In this document: in pieces, positions 1-7,588 of the stretch
Layout of the letters: the number at the start of each line of letters is the position of its first letter
How positions within the stretch are numbered: the first letter of the stretch is position 1
Assembly: GCA_050253255.1 (NCBI GenBank)
Contig: JBFWJK010000087.1
Span: forward strand, 1 to 13,630
From: JACKCP01 sp050253255
Lineage (GTDB): Bacteria; Desulfobacterota; Desulfobacteria; Desulfobacterales; JACKCP01
DNA length: 13,630 bases
Direction of reading: 5' to 3'
Translations under genes and position numbers: made by a program
The notes under the pieces: generated by a model
Database searches by the model: none
The model's input: the letters and a program-made list of their open reading frames with translations, nothing else
Told to the model about the DNA's origin: nothing

Positions 1-2029
1 CAAAAAAACTTTCCACCTCATCCATACGCATGAGCTTTGATTTCGCATAACTCAGAGCGGCCCTTGCAGACTCCTGCATCACATCACCAATCTGCCCGGT
101 AATCTGAACTTCCCCTTTTCCGGGAAGAATAGAGGCTTCTATGTAAAGCACTTCTCCGCCAGCTTCAGTCCAGGCCAGACCGGTTGAAAGACCGATCTGG
201 CTTTCCTCCTTGTCCATTTCAGGCTCAAATTTAGGGATACCGAGAAACTTTGCAAGATTTGATGAATTTATCTTTATTGAAGATTTTTTTTCTTCAATTA
301 TAAGCCTTGCAGACTTTCTTGTTATTGCCCCGATTTCCCTTTCAAGGTTTCTTACGCCGGCCTCTGCTGTGTACTCTGTAATTATTTTTTTAAGAGCATT
401 GTCGCTTATGACAAGCTGATCTTCTTTTATACCGCAGTCTTTTTTCTGTCTTGGAATAAGATAATTCTTTGCAATCTCTTCCTTTTCTTCAGGTGTATAG
501 CCTGAAAGCTCAATTATTTCCATTCTGTCAAGCAGAGCTGAAGGAATGGTATCCGTCATATTTGCAGTGAGAATGAACATTACTTTTGAAAGGTCAAAAG
601 GAAGATTGAGATAATGATCGCTGAATTCAAAGTTTTGCTCGGGATCAAGAGCCTCTAGAAGGGCTGAGGAAGGATCTCCCCTGAAATCCGAGCCTAGCTT
701 GTCTATTTCATCAAGCATGAATACAGGATTTTTTGAACCGCAGTCTTTGATTCCCTGGATTATTCTTCCAGGCATTGCACCAATATATGTTCTTCTGTGA
801 CCTCTTATTTCTGCCTCGTCTCTTATTCCGCCAAGGGATACTCTGTGGAACTTTCTGTTCATAGCCCTTGCAACAGCCTGACCAAGAGAAGTTTTACCTA
901 CCCCGGGAGGTCCTGCAAAGCATAAAATTGGTGATTTAGAGTCTGGATTAAGCTTTTTAACACTTAAATACTCAAGAATTCTTTCCTTTATTTTTTCAAG
1001 TCCGTAATGGCGCTTATCAAGTTCTTCAGCAGCTTTTTTTATGTCTATTGAGTCTTTTGAAAACTTTGACCATGGCAGTTCAACCAGCCAGTCAAGATAA
1101 GTTCTTATTACACCTGCTTCAGAAGAATCAGAGTTCATCTGCTCAAATCTCTTGAGCTGCTTTTCAGCTTCCTTCTGAACATTTTTTGGCATTTTCGCTT
1201 TTTTGATTTTCTTTTTATAATCTTCTATCTCTTCAAGCTTGTCGTCCGACTCTCCAAGTTCCTTGTGAATTGCCCGCATCTGCTCTCTGAGATAATAATC
1301 CTTTTGAGTCTTTGAAATTTCATCACGGACATCGGACTGAATTTTCGCCTGAACAACTGAAAGCTCAACCTCTTTCATGAGATAGTCGTTGACTTTTCTA
1401 AGTCTTGTTTTTACGTCGCGCTCTTCAAGGAGGGACTGTGCTTCCTCTATCTTGAGCTGGAGATTTGAAGCAACAAGATCTGCAAGCTTTGAAGGGTCGT
1501 CTATTGAATCAAAAACTGCTTTTATGTCGTTTGTGAGTTCTCCCCTGAGACCGAGTATCTTTTCACTCTGCTCCTTGATATTTCTTACAAGAGCCTCGGT
1601 TTCCATATCAAAATCTTCGATTTCAATATCGTCAATAAGTTCAACACTTACTTCAAAATAAGGGCTTTCATTCAGATATTCTTTAATTTCACCCTTTGTG
1701 ACACCCTGAACAAGAGCCTTGACCTTCCCATCAGGAAGTTTGAGTATTCTCAAAACCTTTGCCACCGTGCCGACAGTGTAGATATCATCCTTATCAGGTT
1801 CTTCAGATACAGGATCTTTCTGAGTAGCAAGAAATACAAAATTATTAACTCCAACAGAGGCCTCTATGGCCTTTATGGATTTTTCTCTTCCCACAAAAAG
1901 AGGAAGAAGCATGTCTGTAAAAATCACAACATCCCTTACAGGCATCATCGGCATCGATTCAGGAATATCTTCCCTGTTGAATTCCTCTTCAAGTATATTT
2001 ATAAGATCGTCTTTATCTGTTTCAGCCAT
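1..2029 (-). CDS. lon: ATP-dependent protease Lon (LonA), C-terminus beyond window
   Basis: Lon is the cytosolic AAA+ serine protease that unfolds and degrades damaged and short-lived regulatory proteins. The window holds the first 676 codons. An N-terminal substrate-binding domain (from about residue 22, MPMMPVRDVVIFTDML) is followed by a long charged helical linker. The AAA+ module has Walker A GPPGVGKT at about 373-380 and Walker B LDEID at about 439-443. The frame then enters the protease domain (TGQIGDVMQESARAAL) and runs off the edge. The Ser-Lys dyad should lie some tens of residues further on, so proteolytic competence cannot be judged here. Lon proteins are usually about 780-820 residues, so roughly 110-140 are missing. 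The start is ATG at 2029, preceded by GGGAGAA with good spacing. The gene is divergent from the prepilin peptidase gene. Identification is firm. Confidence 0.97.
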   Translation of the reverse strand, partial: MAETDKDDLINILEEEFNREDIPESMPMMPVRDVVIFTDMLLPLFVGREKSIKAIEASVGVNNFVFLATQKDPVSEEPDKDDIYTVGTVAKVLRILKLPDGKVKALVQGVTKGEIKEYLNESPYFEVSVELIDDIEIEDFDMETEALVRNIKEQSEKILGLRGELTNDIKAVFDSIDDPSKLADLVASNLQLKIEEAQSLLEERDVKTRLRKVNDYLMKEVELSVVQAKIQSDVRDEISKTQKDYYLREQMRAIHKELGESDDKLEEIEDYKKKIKKAKMPKNVQKEAEKQLKRFEQMNSDSSEAGVIRTYLDWLVELPWSKFSKDSIDIKKAAEELDKRHYGLEKIKERILEYLSVKKLNPDSKSPILCFAGPPGVGKTSLGQAVARAMNRKFHRVSLGGIRDEAEIRGHRRTYIGAMPGRIIQGIKDCGSKNPVFMLDEIDKLGSDFRGDPSSALLEALDPEQNFEFSDHYLNLPFDLSKVMFILTANMTDTIPSALLDRMEIIELSGYTPEEKEEIAKNYLIPRQKKDCGIKEDQLVISDNALKKIITEYTAEAGVRNLEREIGAITRKSARLIIEEKKSSIKINSSNLAKFLGIPKFEPEMDKEESQIGLSTGLAWTEAGGEVLYIEASILPGKGEVQITGQIGDVMQESARAALSYAKSKLMRMDEVESFF

Positions 2030-2050
2030 TCTTTCTCCCAATTAAAAATT

Positions 2051-2072
2051 TTGCCTTCCCTTTACAGGGCAA
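2051..2072 (-). promoter_or_regulatory. Small hairpin in the lon leader
   Basis: The segment can pair TTGCC (2051-2055) with GGCAA (2068-2072), or form a tight CCCT-TTAC-AGGG stem (2058-2069). It would lie at or near the 5' end of the lon mRNA if the predicted promoter is used. It is short and may be chance. It could be a 5' stabilising stem or a weak control element. Confidence 0.2.
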
Positions 2073-2079
2073 TCTTTGT

Positions 2080-2107
2080 AATATAAAGCAATTTTTTGAG
2101 TTGACAA
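2080..2107 (-). promoter_or_regulatory. Putative sigma70-type promoter of lon
   Basis: On the minus strand, TTGTCA (2107-2102; 5 of 6 to consensus) and TATATT (2085-2080; 5 of 6) are separated by 16 bp. This would start transcription near 2073, about 45 nt before the lon ATG. The same bases read on the plus strand give a perfect TTGACA at 2101-2106. Its best downstream -10 candidate (TATTTT at 2122-2127) is only 15 bp away, so a plus-strand promoter for the prepilin peptidase gene is weaker. No CIRCE element or clear heat-shock sigma promoter was seen. Confidence 0.45.
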
Positions 2108-2182
2108 TACAAGATACTCTGTATTTTCTTTTTTTTGCTGTTTAACCATCAAACAATTACAAAATATAATGAAAGCAGTTCA

Positions 2183-2962
2183 ATGTATTCCTCTAATTTT
2201 ATTCTTTTTGCATCTTTTATATTCGGTTCATGCATCGGAAGTTTTCTGAACGTTTGTATATTAAGAATTCCAAATGATATTTCAATAGCTTTTCCACCCT
2301 CTTCATGTACGAACTGTGATACTCCCATAAAATGGTACGACAATATTCCTGTCTTGAGCTATATCTTTCTGCTTGGCAGATGCAGAAAATGCAAAGAAAA
2401 AATTTCGCTTCAGTATCCCATAATTGAACTTTTTACAGGATTTATGGCATTTTACACTGTTTTTTCCTTTTCTTTAACCCTTAAATCTCTTTTTGTGTTT
2501 GTTTTTGTATGCGTTCTTACAGTCATAAGCGTAATTGATCTTCATCATAAGATAATTCCCGACATTATAAGTCTTCCCGGAATACCTGTTTTTTTAGTTC
2601 TTGCTCTTCTTATAGATGAAACAAGTTTTACAGATCTTGTACTTGGAATACTTGCCGGGGGCGGTATTTTATATCTCATAGCCTTTGGATATTATCTTCT
2701 CACCAAAAAAGAGGGGATGGGAGGAGGAGACATAAAACTTCTTGCCATGATTGGTGCATTTACAGGTTTCAAAGGAGTTTTTTTTACAATATTTTCATCA
2801 TCTCTTATTGGAACGGCAGCAGGTATTTTTCTTATGATACTCAAGGGCAGAAATATGAAATATGCCATCCCTTTCGGCCCTTTTCTTTCTCTGGGAGCCT
2901 TGATTTATATATACTTCGGAGACATTATCATTTTCCACTACATAAATTTCATCAGAGGATGA
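2183..2962 (+). CDS. Type IV prepilin leader peptidase / N-methyltransferase (A24 family)
   Basis: This is an inner-membrane aspartyl protease that cleaves the leader of type IV pilins or type II secretion pseudopilins and, in bifunctional members, N-methylates the new N-terminus. From ATG 2183 it has 259 residues, the normal family length. The N-terminal GSFLNV motif is at about 19-24. Two CxxC pairs of the cytoplasmic zinc-binding region are at C42/C45 and C67/C70, which marks the bifunctional PilD type. The catalytic aspartates are D119 (VIDLHHKIIPD) and D183 (GMGGGDIK). Several hydrophobic segments fill the rest. The frame opens upstream at TTG 2135, but that extension is hydrophilic and precedes a poor ribosome site, so ATG 2183, right before the first membrane helix, is preferred. 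No pilin, PilB, PilC or Gsp gene is in the window. It could be named pilD, but the pathway served is not shown. Confidence 0.93.
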   Translation: MYSSNFILFASFIFGSCIGSFLNVCILRIPNDISIAFPPSSCTNCDTPIKWYDNIPVLSYIFLLGRCRKCKEKISLQYPIIELFTGFMAFYTVFSFSLTLKSLFVFVFVCVLTVISVIDLHHKIIPDIISLPGIPVFLVLALLIDETSFTDLVLGILAGGGILYLIAFGYYLLTKKEGMGGGDIKLLAMIGAFTGFKGVFFTIFSSSLIGTAAGIFLMILKGRNMKYAIPFGPFLSLGALIYIYFGDIIIFHYINFIRG

Positions 2963-3003
2963 AAATTTTCTTGATTTTAATTTTATTGGGCATATAGTTC
3001 TTT

Positions 3004-3036
3004 TTAACCTGAACTGAAATGCAAAACTCAGGTTAA
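3004..3036. repeat. Perfect 9-bp inverted repeat between prepilin peptidase and GNAT/ATP-grasp genes
   Basis: TTAACCTGA at 3004-3012 and TCAGGTTAA at 3028-3036 are exact reverse complements with a 15-base loop. There is no T-run after the stem on either strand, so it is not a classical intrinsic terminator. It lies about 40 bases after the prepilin peptidase stop and 106 bases before the next start. It could be a terminator variant, an mRNA-end stem or an operator for the downstream gene pair. Confidence 0.45.
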
Positions 3037-3141
3037 GACTAATTTACAGGGAACTGCATACCATGTCCGGCTGATTTCACTTCTTTAAAAACAGAGCATA
3101 TACCGCATACACTTTAAATTTAAAATTAATCCGGGACTTAA

Positions 3142-5091
3142 ATGAACCAGACAAAATTAAGAACCGCTCTTCCTGAGGACGAAGACTTTATTGTTTCACT
3201 GGAACAGATTTCTTTTCCAAAGGAAAGACAGAGCTCAAAAAAGTCCATACGAAACAGCATAAAAAGCAAAAACCAGATTGTTTACATTGCTGAAAGACAG
3301 GGACTTCCTGCAGGCTGTGCCGTACTTTTTCTTTACAAGCACTCCTTAAGAATTTATTCAATTGCTGTTCATCCTGATTTTCAGAAAAAAGGAATAGGAA
3401 AATTTCTTTTAAACCAGATAACTAAAACAGCACAGGAAAAAGGGTTTGAAAAAATAACCCTTGAAGTTGAGACAAAAAATGAACGCCTTGTAAAATGGTA
3501 CCAGAAATTTTCCTTTGAAAAGACCGAATTTCTGAGAAATTATTATGGAAACGGCGAAACTGCATTCAGGATGGAAAAAAAACTTTTCTGCCGTTATGAC
3601 GACACAGAAGAAGCAGGAAACATTGTAGTAATTGACAATCCTAAAAAGTATGACCTTGACTTCCCCGGCATAAAAATCATTTCCGCAAGGGATTATCTCT
3701 CACTGAAGCTTTTCAGAAACTCTGAAAAATTCAATGTATTGAACCTTTGTTCCAATTACAGGGCTCATTCCATGGGTTATTACATCTCTCTTATTTCTTC
3801 AGCGAGAAATCACCGGGTAATCCCTTCTGTAATGACTGTAAAGGATATTTCAAATATTTCAATTGCACAGACTCTTTTTGAAGAAATCAAGGATGTCTTC
3901 GATGAAAAGCTCAGGACACTAAAGGAGCAGTACTTTGAAATAACTGTTATTTTAGGAAAAACACCTGAAAAAAAATATCAGGAGCTTGGTAAAAAACTTT
4001 TTTCAATCTTTGAAATCCCTTTTTTTCATATTGTCTTTAAAAAAAAGGAATGCTGGAAAATTAAAAAAGTATCTCTTCTTAATATAGAGAACGCAGTAAA
4101 CGATTACCACGACCTTTTTAAAGAAGCTCTTTCAGATTATTTTGAAAAAAAGAGGTACAGAAAAACAAGGCTTAAAAATTACAAGTATGATCTTGCAATA
4201 TTGGTAAACCCTGAGGAAAAAACCCCTCCCTCATGTGAAAAAGCCCTCAACAACTTTAAGAATGCAGCTGAAAAAACAGGATTTTATACTGAATTTATTA
4301 CAAAAACAGACTACAGAAGACTCTGCGAGTTTGATGCCCTTTTTATAAGAGAAACAACTGCAATCGAAAACCACACTTACCAGATAGCAAGACACGCATA
4401 CACAGAAGGACTTGTGGTAATTGACGATCCATGGTCAATCCTCCTTTGTTCAAACAAGGTATATCTGAGCGAGCGTCTTGACCGTGCAGGTATAAAACAG
4501 CCCAGATCATGGCTTTTGACAAAAAGAATGCTTCATACTTCAATAATTGAATCGCTTCCTTTCCCGATTGTGCTGAAGCTTCCTGAAAGCTCATTTTCAC
4601 TGGGGGTATTCAAGGTTACTTCAGTCGAAGAGCTTAAAACAAGGCTTTCCTCACTTCTTTTAAAAAGTGATCTTGTAATTGCCCAGGAATATCTTGAAAC
4701 AGATTATGACTGGAGAATAGGCGTTCTGGACAACCAGCCTCTTTTTGCCTGCAAATATTTCATGGCACACGGCCACTGGCAGATCTACAACTGGGAATCA
4801 AAGGAAAATCCCGATTTCGCAGGCATGTCTGAAGCTGTTCCCATAAATCAGGTTCCGTCAAGAATTTTAAAAGCTGCTGTAAAATCTTCTTCCCTGATAG
4901 GCAACGGACTGTACGGAGTTGATATCAAGGAAATCAACGGGTGTCCTGTAATTATAGAAATTAACGACAACCCCAATATTGACGCAGGTATTGAAGATCA
5001 GCTCCTTGGAGAAGAACTCTACCTCAGAATAATGAACTCTTTTTACAACAGAATAGAAAAAGAAAGACAAAGCCCTAATTTTTTACTCTAG
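3142..5091 (+). CDS. GNAT acetyltransferase fused to RimK-like ATP-grasp ligase (RLAN-type middle domain)
   Basis: This is a 649-residue, probably cytosolic, multidomain enzyme. Residues about 4-148 are a GNAT acyl-CoA transferase: beta-strand IYSIAVHPDF, then the acyl-CoA loop QKKGIG at 81-86, then a conserved-looking VKWYQKFSF. Residues about 195-330 (starting NVLNLCSNYRAHSMGYY) resemble the RLAN region found before some RimK-like ligases. Residues about 420-635 are an ATP-grasp fold: candidate ATP lysines K439 and K479, hinge AQEYLE at 514-519, DWRIGV at 523-528, and Mg-binding VDIKEING with EINDNPN (E606, N608, N611) near the end. ATP-grasp enzymes of this kind form an acyl-phosphate on a carboxylate and ligate it to an amine, as in RimK addition of glutamate. 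The acceptor here is unknown. The start is ATG 3142 after CGGGA. The stop is TAG, 19 bp before the SET-domain gene, so the two are probably co-transcribed. Domain calls are firm except for the middle domain. The substrate is not known. Confidence 0.88.
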   Translation: MNQTKLRTALPEDEDFIVSLEQISFPKERQSSKKSIRNSIKSKNQIVYIAERQGLPAGCAVLFLYKHSLRIYSIAVHPDFQKKGIGKFLLNQITKTAQEKGFEKITLEVETKNERLVKWYQKFSFEKTEFLRNYYGNGETAFRMEKKLFCRYDDTEEAGNIVVIDNPKKYDLDFPGIKIISARDYLSLKLFRNSEKFNVLNLCSNYRAHSMGYYISLISSARNHRVIPSVMTVKDISNISIAQTLFEEIKDVFDEKLRTLKEQYFEITVILGKTPEKKYQELGKKLFSIFEIPFFHIVFKKKECWKIKKVSLLNIENAVNDYHDLFKEALSDYFEKKRYRKTRLKNYKYDLAILVNPEEKTPPSCEKALNNFKNAAEKTGFYTEFITKTDYRRLCEFDALFIRETTAIENHTYQIARHAYTEGLVVIDDPWSILLCSNKVYLSERLDRAGIKQPRSWLLTKRMLHTSIIESLPFPIVLKLPESSFSLGVFKVTSVEELKTRLSSLLLKSDLVIAQEYLETDYDWRIGVLDNQPLFACKYFMAHGHWQIYNWESKENPDFAGMSEAVPINQVPSRILKAAVKSSSLIGNGLYGVDIKEINGCPVIIEINDNPNIDAGIEDQLLGEELYLRIMNSFYNRIEKERQSPNFLL

Positions 5092-5110
5092 AACTACGGA
5101 ATTAAAAAAC

Positions 5111-5704
5111 ATGATGCATCCTGATACAACTGTACAAACCATTAACCCTGTAATTGGAAAAGGTGTTTTTGCCCTGAAGGATATTCCAAGAGGAACAATA
5201 ATTGTTGCAAGAGATCCCTTTGATATTGTCATAGATGAAAAAAGTTTTTCAAACCTTGATCCTGTTTTGAAAAATTGCATGGAAACCTATATGTACAGGG
5301 ATAAGAACAAAAATTTTGTTTTAAGCTGGGATCATGCAAAATACATGAACCACAGCTGCTGTTCAAATACAATGATGACAGATTATGATCTTGAAATTAC
5401 TGTAAGAGACATAAAGGCCGGTGAAGAAATCACAACCGAATACGGTCTTTTAAATATTGTTGAATCCTATGAGATATGCTGCGGATGTAAAAACTGCAGA
5501 AAAGTACTTAAAACCGACGATATTGAAACTTACTGGAGTTTATGGGATCAGTCAATAAAGCAAAGCCTGTTGATGACAGACAGAGTTTTACAGCCTCTTT
5601 GGGGTGTTCTTGATAAGAGATCAAGAAAAAGAATTGAAGAACTTATAAAAAACCCGGAACTTTACAGTTCGGTTAAAAAGCTCTCTCTTACCGGAAAAGA
5701 CTGA
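5111..5704 (+). CDS. SET-domain protein methyltransferase
   Basis: This 197-residue protein has the SET-fold signature of S-adenosylmethionine-dependent lysine methyltransferases. GKGVFALKDIPRG is at about 16-28, the pseudoknot motif NHSCCSN at 80-86, and the closing GEEITTEYG at 104-112, where Y111 is the expected catalytic tyrosine. A post-SET-like cysteine cluster follows (CCGCKNC, C123-C129) that would help close the active site with a metal. The C-terminal 65 residues are helical and unassigned. There is no signal peptide. Two adjacent ATG codons (5111 and 5114) are possible starts, and the ribosome site is weak (ACGGA, somewhat distant), consistent with translational coupling to the gene 19 bp upstream. 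By position, its target could be the product or the acceptor protein of the GNAT/ATP-grasp enzyme. That is inference, and other protein substrates are possible. Confidence 0.88.
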   Translation: MMHPDTTVQTINPVIGKGVFALKDIPRGTIIVARDPFDIVIDEKSFSNLDPVLKNCMETYMYRDKNKNFVLSWDHAKYMNHSCCSNTMMTDYDLEITVRDIKAGEEITTEYGLLNIVESYEICCGCKNCRKVLKTDDIETYWSLWDQSIKQSLLMTDRVLQPLWGVLDKRSRKRIEELIKNPELYSSVKKLSLTGKD

Positions 5705-5743
5705 GCATTTATTTTAAAATAATCAGGCTGAAAAACGTCCGAA

Positions 5744-5787
5744 TAAAAAAAGCTCACCATATTTTTTATGGTGAGCCCTGATTTTTT
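5744..5787. terminator. Bidirectional intrinsic terminator between convergent genes
   Basis: GCTCACCAT (5752-5760) pairs exactly with ATGGTGAGC (5768-5776) around a short T-rich loop. Read on the minus strand the stem is followed at once by seven T (complement of 5745-5751), a good terminator for the DUF89-like gene ending at 5793. On the plus strand, six T at 5782-5787 follow after a short gap and would end the SET-gene transcript. An outer pair, AATCAGG (5721-5727) with CCTGATT (5777-5783), could extend the stem. Confidence 0.85.
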
Positions 5788-5792
5788 ACGGT

Positions 5793-7553
5793 TTATTCCG
5801 ATAATATCCTGTCATACATTTTCCCTACCCCGTAATCCCTTCTTCGCATAAATTTTTCAGGTGAAGGGCCTGTAAGCTGCATTTCAGGATTTTTTTCAAG
5901 AACACTTACCGCTATTGCCATTTCTTTGGTGCACCCGGTGCTGTATGTAGCATCCTTTCCAACCCACTCCGGCGGAACCTTCTTTCCAAGAAGCTTGAAT
6001 GAGTGGGCAATATCATCGTAGGTCTGGAACCTCCATATATCTATATATCCGCTCCTCTGAACTATTTCCCACATATACATGAGGTCATCTGCATCCATTC
6101 CGGGTTCGTAGTATCTGGAAGGATTGATAATAAAAGTATCTTCGTAACTTTCTTCAAGATATGAAACAAAGGTCGACATAATCTCAGTTGCCTCGTCGAT
6201 TTTTCCTGGAATTGAACCGATTATACCGCTGTAGAACATAACAGTTGAGCCCGATTCCTTTTTGTTTTTCATCTGCTCAATTATCTGCAGTGCCTTTTTT
6301 TCAAGATCCTCTCTGGTAAATCTGATTACCTCCGAATGTGCTTTCTTAAGATCAATTACAACAAAACCGTCGTCATTGTGTGAAATATTGAATACAGGGC
6401 GTGTAAAAGAAAAATGTGTATCAAAAAACCTTCTTTTCTGTTCCCTTCCCCTGGATATTATTGCATCCGATTCCTTGAATGCCCTTGCAAAAGTAGTTGA
6501 AGCCATCAAAAGGTTCAGGGTTTCCTGGGTACCGTCTGATATCACAAGAACATTTTTTTCCCGCTGAAGATAAGAGATAATCTCATTTTTTGAAATATCC
6601 CTGGTATAAATAAATTCGCTGTGGCTCAGTTCAGATTTTAAAGTTTCGTCTTCTTCTGCATCAGTTATATCAACCTTGGAATAGATAGGAGCCTCCTTGA
6701 AAACAAGAAACACCTTATGTCCAAGTGAAGCAAGGTAATTCACAATACGTATATCTATAATGACTTCTCCGGCTTCATCAGCAAGCCACATAATTTTCTT
6801 TTTCTGTCTTTTTTCAATAACTGAACCGCCTCCTTCAATTCCAAGAAATGAGAAAAAATCACTTACTCCGTTTCCCAGGAATTTCTTGTCAAAGCACTGT
6901 TTCAGTTTATCATTGTCAACATGTTCTTTTTTATCCCAGAAAATATCTGGCTGGCCTATAAGAGAGATGAATCTTCTGAGTTCTATATATTCAAGCTTTT
7001 GTCTTATCTCCGAAAGGGAGTCAGGAACTCCTGTTTCCCTGTTTATGTATATACTGTCAATCGCTTTTTTAAAAAGACCGGATTCAAGAAAATCCCTGAC
7101 CATCCTGTTTTTTTCAACTTTAATAGCAAAATACGGGTCGCTTATTCCGGACTGATTGATAAAAATTTTAAAAAGCCTTTTCTCAAGCCTGGAAGGGATC
7201 ATCATAAGATCCCTGGTTTCATGTTCATACTTTATATTCAGAAGAGACTTTAAAAACGGTTTTTTTTCTTCATCAGAAACAAAATCATCGACAAGCTTTA
7301 AAATCCTTTCCTTTACCCTTGAATAAATAAATTCAAGTTCAGGATTTTTGACCCTTGAAATTATTGTATTAAACATTTCATCTGTACATGGATAATAATG
7401 TGTTTTCTCATGCTTCATATACACCATGAATCCGATCTGTTCAGGTGAAGCGACCTGATTTGGATAAATTGAATGATCAAGATGGTTTTCAATAAAAAAT
7501 ATTGCATAGAATGCATCAAAATCTGGGTTCTGACCTGGGGTAAATTCAATCAC
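5793..7553 (-). CDS. DUF89 / ARMT1-like family protein, long and divergent
   Basis: This 586-residue soluble protein resembles DUF89 proteins, a family that includes metal-dependent damage-control phosphatases acting on small phospho-metabolites. Matching features in order: a helical N-terminal half containing SGISDPYFAIKVEKN (135-149), close to the family's DPY..iK..N segment. A Rossmann-like core follows with LADEAGEVIIDIRIVNYL (257-274) in place of the usual DNAGE motif, then VFLVFKEAPIYSKVDITDAEE (lysine-proline strand and Asp pair), then VISDGTQ at 337-343 and ESDAIISRGREQ at 361-372 in place of the usual aD..i.KGqgN. The metal-site Asn of DNAGE is Glu here, so activity is uncertain. About 150 C-terminal residues (from about 435) match nothing I recognise. 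The start is GTG 7553 because CGGAGG lies seven bases upstream. It follows queC by 35 bp on the same strand, so it probably shares its transcript. Family call is moderate; function is unknown. Confidence 0.68.
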   Translation of the reverse strand: MIEFTPGQNPDFDAFYAIFFIENHLDHSIYPNQVASPEQIGFMVYMKHEKTHYYPCTDEMFNTIISRVKNPELEFIYSRVKERILKLVDDFVSDEEKKPFLKSLLNIKYEHETRDLMMIPSRLEKRLFKIFINQSGISDPYFAIKVEKNRMVRDFLESGLFKKAIDSIYINRETGVPDSLSEIRQKLEYIELRRFISLIGQPDIFWDKKEHVDNDKLKQCFDKKFLGNGVSDFFSFLGIEGGGSVIEKRQKKKIMWLADEAGEVIIDIRIVNYLASLGHKVFLVFKEAPIYSKVDITDAEEDETLKSELSHSEFIYTRDISKNEIISYLQREKNVLVISDGTQETLNLLMASTTFARAFKESDAIISRGREQKRRFFDTHFSFTRPVFNISHNDDGFVVIDLKKAHSEVIRFTREDLEKKALQIIEQMKNKKESGSTVMFYSGIIGSIPGKIDEATEIMSTFVSYLEESYEDTFIINPSRYYEPGMDADDLMYMWEIVQRSGYIDIWRFQTYDDIAHSFKLLGKKVPPEWVGKDATYSTGCTKEMAIAVSVLEKNPEMQLTGPSPEKFMRRRDYGVGKMYDRILSE

Positions 7554-7558
7554 AAAAG

Positions 7559-7563
7559 CCTCC
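7559..7563 (-). promoter_or_regulatory. Strong ribosome binding site that fixes a GTG start
   Basis: Minus-strand GGAGG (within CGGAGGCTTTT) precedes GTG at 7553 with ideal spacing. It is the strongest Shine-Dalgarno seen in this operon. It supports GTG as the start and suggests independent, efficient initiation of the DUF89-like protein after queC. Confidence 0.75.
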
Positions 7564-7588
7564 GGTAATAATAAGTTCTAAAACAATT

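Noticed and set aside
210..1661. Plus-strand open frames opposite lon
   Set aside because: They are serine/phenylalanine/leucine-rich complements of the lon coding strand without start signals.
2135..2182. TTG 2135 as start of the prepilin peptidase
   Set aside because: The 16 extra residues are hydrophilic and there is no good ribosome site. ATG 2183 gives the usual family N-terminus.
5089..5091. TAG at the end of the GNAT/ATP-grasp gene as a readthrough or pyrrolysine codon
   Set aside because: The ATP-grasp fold is complete before it, the extension would be only 11 codons to a TGA, and the SET gene begins 19 bp later. It is an ordinary stop.
6262..7253. Plus-strand open frames opposite the DUF89-like gene
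   Set aside because: They overlap a well-supported gene, are low in complexity and show no domain or ribosome site. They are antisense shadows.
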